Of a stretch of 64,000 bases of DNA, positions 9,201 through 16,400 are shown in pieces. This DNA comes from Solobacterium sp. UBA3691. Lineage in GTDB: Bacteria > Bacillota_I > Bacilli_A > Erysipelotrichales > Erysipelotrichaceae. The stretch covers positions 1 to 64,000 of the forward strand of contig DFIS01000055.1 of the NCBI GenBank assembly GCA_002372175.1, given 5' to 3'. How positions within the stretch are numbered: the stretch's first letter is position 1; every line of letters begins with the position of its first letter. The translations under genes were made by a program, and so were the position numbers. Below the pieces are notes generated by a model, which saw only the letters and a list, made by a program, of their open reading frames with translations, made no database searches and was not told the origin of the DNA.

Positions 9201-11550
9201 ATATTTCATTTGTCCCATCTGTTGAATAATATACTAGTTCTCCGACCCCTTTTAATTCATAGTTTGCCAAGTCTTTTAAAACTTCACGGAGTTCTTCAGA
9301 AGTATCGATTTTTTCAGATAAATCTTCTGTATATAGTCCCGCTCCTTCAATTTTTAATAAATCTTCAATTTCGTACTCCGGAAAGTGCTGTGAGAATTGA
9401 TAGTATACCAAGTAATTTTGCAGCTTTTTATCTTCGGAAGGAGTTAGGTCATGATACACAGTACTATTTGAATCTGATATATCTTTTATTGAATATAGAC
9501 CATCAAATATCTGCAGCATTGTCATTGAGGTTCCATAGCATACACCTCCAAAAGTATCATCCTTATCCACGAACATGGCATTTGAATCGTATAATTTCTT
9601 CTGAATATAAGATGCTAAGCCACCGGGATTTAAAGACTGCACCGCCTTCCAATACAGGTTGTCCATTTTAAAAATTCTTGCATTACGAATGTAGTCGAAA
9701 CTCCATGGATCGAAACGTCCAAATACTCCCGAAAAACTATGAACAAAACTGTTATTATCACGTCCAAGAGTAAATAGGGTTTGGCGGCCAAGATAATGCA
9801 AGGTTGCATTTGATATGGCATCGTTGTTTTCATCAATAATGATTCTGTTCCATTGATCTTTACTGCCTTCATAATGGATATCCTTGAGCCGGTTACATTT
9901 ATAAAAAGCATAGCTATTAATTCTGAGTATACTCTCCGGCAAGGCTATATTTATTAAATTTGTGCAGCCAGAAAAGAGAGACGATTCGACAGATGATATT
10001 CCGCCAGGTAGTTCTATTTCAGATAAGACTACACAGTCCTCGAATGCCGCTCTTCCTATCGATACCATGTAAGCAGGCATGTGAATGTTTGAAAGTTTAG
10101 CACAGCCTTTAAAGGCTGCATCGCCAATCCTCGAAACACTATCCGGAATCACGATATCCGTTAAATTAATGCAATCCTGAAAAGCATAATTATTTATAAT
10201 TTCCACAGAGTCTGGTATCACAGTATTTTGGCAGCCCGCAATCAAATTGTTATTCTCAGTTTCAATGATCGCATTACAATTGTTCCTGCTGTCATAGACT
10301 GTATTATCCGAATCGACTGTGATAGTCTCCAGTTTGTCGCAACTAGTAAACACATGCTCTCCGATACCAGTGACATTTTGGGGAATATTTATTTCTCTGA
10401 TACCTGACTGATAGAATGCCCAGTTTCCAATCGTTGTAAGACTGTCAGGAAGTTCAATCGTTGTTAATCCGCTGCATCCGTAAAAGGCATCTGCTTCTAT
10501 GGTTGTTATACCTTCAGGAATCGTTATCTTATGAAGGTTATAGCACCAGTTAAATACGCTCTTCGGAATGCTCTCTTCCCAGCCAAATTCAATATTGGCT
10601 CCGCTCCCTATCGGACCGGCATTTGTAAGCATATCGCAGTATTCAAATGTTGAATCTCCAAAACTGGTGAGACCCTTAGGCAAATTTATGAATGACAGAT
10701 TCTTACAATAACGAAATGCACCGGAATTAAACTTGGTAACACCCTCGGGAATTGTAATACTGTATAAACTCTCACACGACTCAAACGCGTAGTAACCGAT
10801 CGTTTTCAGGCTTTCAGGAAGAGTAACCTGCGTTAAATATAGGCATCTCTGAAATGCACTCTGATCAATAAGAGTTACACCTTCGGGAATCGTTACACTT
10901 TGAAGACTATAACACCTCTGAAACGCTTCTCTGCCAATACAAATCACCGGCTTCCCATTGATTTCAGACGGTATGACAACATTTGAATCGCTGCCGTTAT
11001 ATTTTGTAATCGTGACACCGAGAGAAGTACTTGTATAGGTATAATCACCGTATTCGGCAAATTCTTCGCTTTCCTTGTCATCTTCTTCAGCCGCAGTCAG
11101 TTCCGAATCATCCGTTTCTTCACCTGCGTTTTGCGGATCTTCCTCCGGAGAATCAGGGCTTGGTGTAATCTCCTCTCTGGTTTCTTCTTCAGGCAATTCT
11201 GTTTCTGTCGGTTCTGCTGTTTCCTCGGGGACTATTGTCTCTTCTGGATCTGTTGTTTCTGCCGGTTCGGGGGTCTCTGTCGGCTGAGGTTCCTCTGTCG
11301 GCTCTGCAGACGGTTCAGGTGCTGCTGTCTCTTCAGGTATGGGATCTGTCTCTTCCTCTGCAGTCTCTTCCGGTTCAGCTGTCTCCGGAACTTCCGTCTC
11401 TTCACTTTCCTGTTCTTCAGCAGTGACCGTTTCGGCCTGTTCCGGTTCCGTACCTTCTTCTGTATCCTGTGCTGTCACAGGAAGCAGATTGCTGAAACAC
11501 AGAAAAAATGACAATAAGACTGTCAGAATCTGATTATGCTTTTTATACAT
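6247..11550 (-). CDS. BspA-like surface protein with embedded cysteine-protease-like domain
   Basis: Secreted protein of 1767 residues. Order: signal peptide (1-27), acidic Pro/Glu/Thr stalk (29-165), BspA-type leucine-rich repeats (about 170-560), a globular region (590-870), a mixed beta region (870-1095), one Listeria-Bacteroides (InlB B-type) repeat (about 1108-1162, EGYVFKGWYT), and about seven Ig-like repeats of some 80 residues with a GKGNYTGT motif, ending in a short tail without LPXTG. The globular region has GGVCYGTSM (Cys671), CHAILVTD (His785) and LYDLN (Asp807/Asn809). That spacing and order resemble papain-like or C39-like peptidases, so catalytic activity is an inference. An AGGAGGGCCT site precedes the ATG. 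Adhesion to host or matrix proteins is the known role of BspA repeats. The absence of a sorting signal leaves anchoring unexplained. Confidence 0.9.
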   Translation of the reverse strand: MYKKHNQILTVLLSFFLCFSNLLPVTAQDTEEGTEPEQAETVTAEEQESEETEVPETAEPEETAEEETDPIPEETAAPEPSAEPTEEPQPTETPEPAETTDPEETIVPEETAEPTETELPEEETREEITPSPDSPEEDPQNAGEETDDSELTAAEEDDKESEEFAEYGDYTYTSTSLGVTITKYNGSDSNVVIPSEINGKPVICIGREAFQRCYSLQSVTIPEGVTLIDQSAFQRCLYLTQVTLPESLKTIGYYAFESCESLYSITIPEGVTKFNSGAFRYCKNLSFINLPKGLTSFGDSTFEYCDMLTNAGPIGSGANIEFGWEESIPKSVFNWCYNLHKITIPEGITTIEADAFYGCSGLTTIELPDSLTTIGNWAFYQSGIREINIPQNVTGIGEHVFTSCDKLETITVDSDNTVYDSRNNCNAIIETENNNLIAGCQNTVIPDSVEIINNYAFQDCINLTDIVIPDSVSRIGDAAFKGCAKLSNIHMPAYMVSIGRAAFEDCVVLSEIELPGGISSVESSLFSGCTNLINIALPESILRINSYAFYKCNRLKDIHYEGSKDQWNRIIIDENNDAISNATLHYLGRQTLFTLGRDNNSFVHSFSGVFGRFDPWSFDYIRNARIFKMDNLYWKAVQSLNPGGLASYIQKKLYDSNAMFVDKDDTFGGVCYGTSMTMLQIFDGLYSIKDISDSNSTVYHDLTPSEDKKLQNYLVYYQFSQHFPEYEIEDLLKIEGAGLYTEDLSEKIDTSEELREVLKDLANYELKGVGELVYYSTDGTNEICHAILVTDKVFNVSDNRYEFTLYDLNTVDKNGLGLFGKMTISGDFSRCSFTDIYGSELLNDNSTIKCLCIIGKAAFVELIESTEAALNRAGKKPSGKSVSSGMNALYGDGSNSTYIEYDADTSFALDFGSDMWLSYSNNQFTGNVPIIGLKSDFDPVHDESGNSRKHATIEIDGYSAATITPSTNRIDITFYSEKGLLSVEGEGIENASISFDEGIHLNGSEYSFKSYITSDIYAGNDLLMNSMTGTAEGHTYIHVKDGTIVAENDTAIQPDLSVAFIGNSRHFKEFDETSGETIIELNDHHFAQDEFCVFFNTGIENSEIANQYVAAGTSVIKPEDPEREGYVFKGWYTSSIYQDDETYWDFETDKVYDNTTLYAGYANVENSIYISGLQSNYQYSGTAVKPQIEVYDSGVLLKNKMDYTVTYKNTTKAYKVVDPDNPTPTDKKKAPQIIIESNKKGNYAGTKTVYFSIDPVDLYDDGITIDELSVQATGKTLSPVPVVYFNGKKLKNKTDYTVEYEPWDRISNGEVTVKITGKGNFTGTREVNVHVASKDLVSVAKLSVSSKPISYADLTGDPVNDLFGRITVKNGKKTVLSREDEDYYMLDVPEDYAHVGTVSFVIQGNEERGYYGKRTVTVKITGISLTNKKIKPALLSYPYTGEEIEIPAETSVLTYNGAPLTEGTDYEIVSYEKNTNAGKATVTVKGLYNYTGTRKITFTITPDTSSKESLVNVEEAYYSKGGSKPKVTVEGLTEGTDFTVKYSNNTKANTEGTAVISFKGNYKGTPSVTRTFYIQPKDISEVTVTAKDMIYTTKAGKYKSTPVLTDTDGKKLKAGTDYEKVYTYTDEYGQALSEPVPAGTVVRVTVTGKGNYTGETYTEYRIVDTGKDISKMSFKIANKEYTGRPVTIDESDITSIRLGKKVQELKLDEHYVITGYTKNINKGTATVTFQGIGEYGGTKTVKFKIGQRSISDYWNSVRSFFSSLIGG

Positions 11551-11656
11551 AGGCCCTCCTCAAGATGATATCGCAGCACTGCAGGGTATGCATTACTCAC
11601 ATGTATTTTACCGTACCCAACTGATTCCTGCACTGTAATTTGACTGTAAGGTACAC
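11551..11656 (-). promoter_or_regulatory. Conserved leader/promoter of the second BspA-like gene
   Basis: Contains GTACCTTACAG at 11644-11654, a TAAAAT (-10-like) hexamer at 11605-11610, ACCCTGCA..GCTGCG and GAGGAGGG before the ATG. It aligns almost without gaps with the leader ahead of 6076. The similarity covers about 105 bases of non-coding DNA, which indicates a recent duplication or shared control. Confidence 0.5.
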
Positions 11657-11727
11657 GAAAACAGGATTACCTGTTCTTCACTGTCCCATGCGGATTTTGT
11701 TCGTGCCAAATTTTTCCTGTTTGTTTT

Positions 11728-12468
11728 ATGATTATACATATGAATCAAAGAGAGGACCGGACGATCAAAGTCTTTAACATATGGTGGTGGATGTATGTGC
11801 TGCTTACGGTGCTTGTACTGTGTGCGGTAACGTTCATTGCCAAAGATATGCCGGAAGACATGCGCTGGCGGATCATCACTGTTCTCAGTATCATCGAGCT
11901 GATCATCCTGCGTATATACAAGTATTCCCTGCGTCATATCCGTTCAGACTATAACTATTTCAATGAGCTTCCCTGCTACCTGTGCAACCAGTCCACGCTT
12001 CTGTGCATCATTGCCTCGGTGCTGAAGGATTCCGTGCTGGCATCCTTCTGTGCTTCGATCGGTACGCTGGGTGCTGTGCTTGCCTTTGTCATGCCGGACA
12101 GGTATAACCGTGATCAGTCTGTCTTCTCCATGCAGGCTTACGGCTTCTACGGATATCACGGATTGCTGATCATCACCTGTCTTCTCTTCTGTACGCTTGG
12201 CCTGTATATGCCCGATCCGAAAGACTGCATCTGGTCGGCCGTGATCACCTTTCTGCTGGCAGGTATCGCCCATATCATCAATACGGTATTAAGAAAAACC
12301 GGACTGAATCCGGTATCCAATTATGTCTTTACCTATGAGCCGGATAATATTATCCTGCGGAAGATGTATGATCTCGTCCCGGTAAAGCTTTTCTACATGA
12401 TCCCGGTCCTGCCGATATTCTCGTTATATACGTTTGTATTCTTTTCTGTACTCAAAGTGCTTGCCTAG
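11728..12468 (+). CDS. YwaF/TMEM164-like integral membrane protein
   Basis: Membrane protein of 246 residues with about six to seven hydrophobic helices (roughly 20-40, 48-66, 86-108, 110-125, 143-165, 172-192, 220-245). The LPCYLCNQS motif after the second helix resembles the LPLHLCxxS signature of the YwaF (TIGR02206) family, whose function is not established. The start is uncertain: neither the ATG at 11728 nor that at 11740 has a clear ribosome-binding site. It stands alone on the plus strand, between the BspA promoter and a convergent gene whose 3' end overlaps its own by 17 bases. Confidence 0.75.
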   Translation: MIIHMNQREDRTIKVFNIWWWMYVLLTVLVLCAVTFIAKDMPEDMRWRIITVLSIIELIILRIYKYSLRHIRSDYNYFNELPCYLCNQSTLLCIIASVLKDSVLASFCASIGTLGAVLAFVMPDRYNRDQSVFSMQAYGFYGYHGLLIITCLLFCTLGLYMPDPKDCIWSAVITFLLAGIAHIINTVLRKTGLNPVSNYVFTYEPDNIILRKMYDLVPVKLFYMIPVLPIFSLYTFVFFSVLKVLA

Positions 12469-12883
12469 ACATATGCATCTTCTTCAGCTCCCGCATCCTG
12501 ACGATGATCATGATGATCAGTACCAGGATAACGAAGAGATACAGATAGCAGAAGACATCCCCTTCCGCAAGCCATGCAAAGAAACTGCCGGAGCTGTAGG
12601 CAAACGCGCTGTATACCGCATATAACAGACCTGCCGCATACAGGAAAAGCAGGATACGGGAGATCAGGATCTTATTCTCTGATGACGCATGGTACAGGAT
12701 CGTGTTGACCAGAAACAGAAAGAGATCGAGCAGGAAAGCTCCGCCCAGGATCATATACACCAGTACTGCTGTGACCGCATCACCGATGTCTCCGCCCGAG
12801 CGCACAAGCCGGAGATATACCGCTGCCAGCAGGATCCCCAGGATGAGAGCTGTCAGACCGTGGATCTTCAGGATCTTCTTCAT
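12452..12883 (-). CDS. Small hypothetical membrane protein
   Basis: Protein of 143 residues with about four hydrophobic segments (7-27, 36-60, 72-92, 110-133) and a basic C-terminal end (RMRELKK). No known family is recognised. A GGAGG ribosome-binding site sits 5 bases before the ATG. The gene begins 27 bases after the Nudix stop, so it is probably the last gene of the mutS-uvrA-Nudix transcript. Its end overlaps the convergent YwaF-like gene and no terminator is visible between them. Confidence 0.7.
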   Translation of the reverse strand: MKKILKIHGLTALILGILLAAVYLRLVRSGGDIGDAVTAVLVYMILGGAFLLDLFLFLVNTILYHASSENKILISRILLFLYAAGLLYAVYSAFAYSSGSFFAWLAEGDVFCYLYLFVILVLIIMIIVRMRELKKMHMSRQAL

Positions 12884-12910
12884 CTCAGCCTCCGTATAAA
12901 ACAGACAGAG

Positions 12911-13582
12911 TTACCCCTGTCTGTCTTCGTATACAAACCATGTTAAGGCAGAACGGGTGACCATCGGTATCGGTGTACCGTTGGCATCTCTGCCTTTTTT
13001 CAGTATATCTGCAGCCTCTTCTCTTGTGACTAACAGGATATCCGCAAAGCGTTCACTGCCTTCTGCACCATCATGTGACAGTTCATGATAATCCTGCACA
13101 TGCAGGTGCACTGCCACAAGGGCCGTACTCTCATCGGTCATGCCCGGTGAGTTGTAGACCATCGGTGTCAGTACTTCCACGGTATCGGTGGGCTTGACGT
13201 GCAGACCGGTCTCTTCGGTGATCTCTCTGACCATGGCGGTAACGATCGGTTCAGCTTCCGCATGATCTCTTTTGTCGATCAGTCCCGAAGGTATGCTCAG
13301 GACATACTCACCGATCGGATACCGGTATTCATAGAACAGCAGTAAACGGGGTTCTTCAGCACCCTTCTTTATACTGACAAAGCCGCTCACCGCATCCGGG
13401 AGATCTGTCCTGTGCGATACCGCAGATAGGTCTTCCTGTTTCCTTCTTGAGGCATCGTAGTAGTGCAGACCATCCTCGTAACAGAGCTCATAGACCCGGA
13501 TATACGGTGTATCCAGCAGGGTCTTTGTCTCCTCAAGTACGGGTTTGTCTATGCGTGCTGTGCTTCTTTCTCTTTCGTCCAT
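12911..13582 (-). CDS. Nudix hydrolase, ADP-ribose pyrophosphatase type
   Basis: Cytoplasmic hydrolase of 223 residues expected to cleave nucleoside diphosphate derivatives such as ADP-ribose. The Nudix box lies at about 100-127 (PSGLID...REITEETGL); the E-x7-RE-x2-EE-x-G part is intact, supplying the metal ligands. Compared with the usual G-x5-E spacing there are about five extra residues after GLID, an atypical loop. The N-terminal SIKKG and EYRYPIG segments fit NudF-like ADP-ribose pyrophosphatases. It begins inside the last 34 bases of uvrA, implying translational coupling and possible nucleotide-pool or repair housekeeping. The exact substrate cannot be inferred from sequence. Confidence 0.88.
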   Translation of the reverse strand: MDERERSTARIDKPVLEETKTLLDTPYIRVYELCYEDGLHYYDASRRKQEDLSAVSHRTDLPDAVSGFVSIKKGAEEPRLLLFYEYRYPIGEYVLSIPSGLIDKRDHAEAEPIVTAMVREITEETGLHVKPTDTVEVLTPMVYNSPGMTDESTALVAVHLHVQDYHELSHDGAEGSERFADILLVTREEAADILKKGRDANGTPIPMVTRSALTWFVYEDRQG

Positions 13583-16398
13583 GTCAGTGCCTTCTTCAGA
13601 TATTGTCCGGTCCAGGACTTTTCACATTCTGCGACTTCTTCCGGTGTGCCGGTGACAAGTACCGTACCGCCATTATCGCCGCCCTCCGGTCCGAGGTCAA
13701 TGATCCAGTCTGCTGACTTGATCACATCCAGGTTATGTTCGATGACGATCACGGTATTGCCGGAGTCTACGATCCTTTGCAGTACGGCGATCAGTCGCTT
13801 GACGTCATCGGTATGCAGACCGGTCGTTGGTTCATCCAGGATATATACGGTCTTGCCGGTAGGTTTCTTCTGCAGTTCGCTGGCCAGCTTGACGCGCTGG
13901 GCTTCACCGCCGGAGAGTGTCGTTGAAGACTGACCAAGCTTGATATAGCTGAGACCGACATCATACAGGGTCTGCAGCTTATTGCGGATACGGGGATTGT
14001 TCGCAAACAGCTGTAAGCCTTCCTCGACAGTCATTTCGAGGACATCATAGATGTTCTTGCCCTTGAATGTACACTGCAGGGTCTCTTCGTTATAGCGCTT
14101 GCCGTGGCATACTTCACAGGGTACATAGACATCAGGCAGGAAGTTCATCGAGATCGTACGGATACCGTCACCCTGACAGGCTTCACAGCGTCCGCCCTTG
14201 ACGTTGAACGAGAAGCGTCCCTTGTCATAGCCTCTCATACGGGCTTCCGGGGTTGCCGCAAAGATCTCACGGATATCATCGAAGACACCGGTGTAGGTAG
14301 CCGGGTTGGAACGCGGTGTGCGTCCGATCGGGTCCTGATCGATCTGTACAAGCTTGTCGATATTGTCGAGACCCTTGACTTTCTTATGCTTACCAGGCTT
14401 GATACGTACCCTGCCGAGGTTCTGCTGAACAGCCTTCATGAACACTTCATTTACGAGTGTACTCTTACCGCTGCCGGAGACGCCTGTGACCAGGATCAGC
14501 TTGCCGAGGGGGAACTTCACATCGATATTCTTCAGGTTATTCTCGGCTGCCCCGATCACTTCCGCAAACTTGCCGGAGCCTTTGCGTCTTTCCTTCGGGA
14601 CTTCGATCCGCTCTCTGCCGGAGAGATATCTGCCGGTGACCGAGTTCTCACAGTTCATGACTTCCTCGGGCGTACCGTTGGCGATGACTTCACCGCCGTG
14701 GATGCCTGCCCCGGGACCGATATCCACGATCCAGTCTGCGCTCATCATCGTCTCTTCGTCATGTTCGACGACGATCAGTGAATTGCCAAGATCCCGCATG
14801 CTTTTGAGGGTGGCGATCAGCTTGGCATTGTCGCGCTGATGCAGACCGATACTGGGCTCATCCAGAACATACAGTACCCCTGTCAGTCGGGAACCGATCT
14901 GGGTTGCCAGACGTATTCTCTGGGCTTCACCGCCGGACAGGGAACCTGCCAGTCTGTCGAGGGTCAGGTACTCAAGACCGACATCCTTCAGGAAGGACAG
15001 ACGGTTATCGATCTCCTTGATGACCAGTTCAGCGATCGCTGCCTGCGTACTGTTCAGTTCCACATGTCTGACCCAGTCCAGGGCACCGACTACAGACTGT
15101 GTTGTAAACTCATGGATATTCTTATCACCCACACGCACACTCAGGGCCTGCTCGTTCAGACGCTTCCCTCCGCACTTGGGGCACGGGGATTCCACCATGA
15201 AGGACTGGTACCACTCCTTGGACATGGAGCTTGTGGTCTCCACGAATCTTCTTTCGATCAGGCTCTTTACGCCTTCGATATAATCGTTTCTGGAATACTT
15301 ATTGCCTCCGGAAGAGGTAATACTGTACTTGATCGGTCTGTCACTGCCGTAGAGGATCGCATGCATCTGCGTCTTTGTCAGCTTGTTTATGGGCTTGTCG
15401 AGATCCACCTTGTACGCTCTGCACAGTGTCGCAAACGTCTGCCACTCGATATTCTCTGTATCCACGATATTCTTGTAGTACTTGATACCGCCCTGTCTGA
15501 TCGACTTCGTGGGATCGGGGATCAGGATATCGATATCCACTTCTTCGGTAATACCAAGACCATGGCACACGTCACAGGCACCAAGAGGCGCATTGAACGA
15601 GAAGAGTCTCGGCTCCAGCTTCGGTACGGAGAATCCGCAGATACGGCATGCATAATTACTGGAGAAGAGCGTCTCTTCCTGATCGGTCATCACGACTGCC
15701 ATCCCTGATGCCAGATTCAGTGCTGTCTCCAGGGAATCATGTATACGGCTGCGGGAGTCCTCTCTTTTCACGATACGGTCAACGATCACATCAATGTTAT
15801 GTTTCTTATTCTTCTCAAGAACGATCTCCTCTTCAAGCAGGCGGATCTCTCCGTCTACTCTCACACGGACATATCCGTCCTTCTGCAGCTTCTCAAACGT
15901 ATCCTTAAATGTACCCTTCTTATCCGTTACGATCGGTGCCATTACCGTTAATCTGGTACCGTCTTCGTTCTTCATGACCGCATCGGTCATCTCGGTGATC
16001 GTCTGGCCGGTGATCGGGATATTGTGATTCGGACAGTAGGGAATACCTGTTCTCGCATACAGCAGACGCAGGTAGTCATAGATCTCCGTGACTGTACCTA
16101 CCGTTGAACGCGGGTTGTTCGATGTTGTCTTCTGGTCGATCGAGATCGCCGGTGAAAGTCCTTCGATCATCTCCACATTCGGTTTGTCCACACCGCCCAG
16201 GAACTGTCTGGCATAGGCACTCAGTGACTCTACATACCTTCTCTGTCCCTCGGCATAGATCGTATCAAAAGCCAGTGATGTCTTTCCGCTTCCCGAAAGA
16301 CCTGTCATCACGACCAGTTTATTTCGCGGGATATCCAGAGAGATATTCTTCAGGTTATTCTCCTTGGCACCCCGGATGATGATCTTATCCTGTTCCAT
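13549..16398 (-). CDS. uvrA: Excinuclease ABC subunit A (UvrA)
   Basis: DNA damage-recognition ATPase of nucleotide excision repair, acting with UvrB and UvrC in the cytoplasm. The 949 residues match the family length. Visible: Walker A GLSGSGKTS near 33-41, a zinc finger (CRICG...CDVCHGLG) near 255-285, ABC signature LSGGEAQRIRLA, a second Walker A GVSGSGKST, a second zinc finger (CEACQGDG...CEVCHGKRY), a second signature LSGGEAQRVKLA, and Walker B segments VLDEPS and ILDEPTTG. The ribosome-binding site AAGGAG lies in the end of mutS, 2 bases upstream, so the two are co-transcribed. uvrA is usually next to uvrB; here uvrB is absent. Coding sequence is intact. Confidence 0.98.
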   Translation of the reverse strand: MEQDKIIIRGAKENNLKNISLDIPRNKLVVMTGLSGSGKTSLAFDTIYAEGQRRYVESLSAYARQFLGGVDKPNVEMIEGLSPAISIDQKTTSNNPRSTVGTVTEIYDYLRLLYARTGIPYCPNHNIPITGQTITEMTDAVMKNEDGTRLTVMAPIVTDKKGTFKDTFEKLQKDGYVRVRVDGEIRLLEEEIVLEKNKKHNIDVIVDRIVKREDSRSRIHDSLETALNLASGMAVVMTDQEETLFSSNYACRICGFSVPKLEPRLFSFNAPLGACDVCHGLGITEEVDIDILIPDPTKSIRQGGIKYYKNIVDTENIEWQTFATLCRAYKVDLDKPINKLTKTQMHAILYGSDRPIKYSITSSGGNKYSRNDYIEGVKSLIERRFVETTSSMSKEWYQSFMVESPCPKCGGKRLNEQALSVRVGDKNIHEFTTQSVVGALDWVRHVELNSTQAAIAELVIKEIDNRLSFLKDVGLEYLTLDRLAGSLSGGEAQRIRLATQIGSRLTGVLYVLDEPSIGLHQRDNAKLIATLKSMRDLGNSLIVVEHDEETMMSADWIVDIGPGAGIHGGEVIANGTPEEVMNCENSVTGRYLSGRERIEVPKERRKGSGKFAEVIGAAENNLKNIDVKFPLGKLILVTGVSGSGKSTLVNEVFMKAVQQNLGRVRIKPGKHKKVKGLDNIDKLVQIDQDPIGRTPRSNPATYTGVFDDIREIFAATPEARMRGYDKGRFSFNVKGGRCEACQGDGIRTISMNFLPDVYVPCEVCHGKRYNEETLQCTFKGKNIYDVLEMTVEEGLQLFANNPRIRNKLQTLYDVGLSYIKLGQSSTTLSGGEAQRVKLASELQKKPTGKTVYILDEPTTGLHTDDVKRLIAVLQRIVDSGNTVIVIEHNLDVIKSADWIIDLGPEGGDNGGTVLVTGTPEEVAECEKSWTGQYLKKALTWTKEKEAQHA

Positions 16399-16400
16399 AG

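Noticed and set aside
11608..11937. Minus-strand frame of 109 codons
   Set aside because: It overlaps the BspA leader and the YwaF-like gene on the other strand, with no ribosome-binding site or recognised motif.
14104..15708. Long plus-strand open frames (225 and 289 codons) inside the uvrA region
   Set aside because: They are antisense to intact, motif-complete uvrA, and their sequences have no family pattern.
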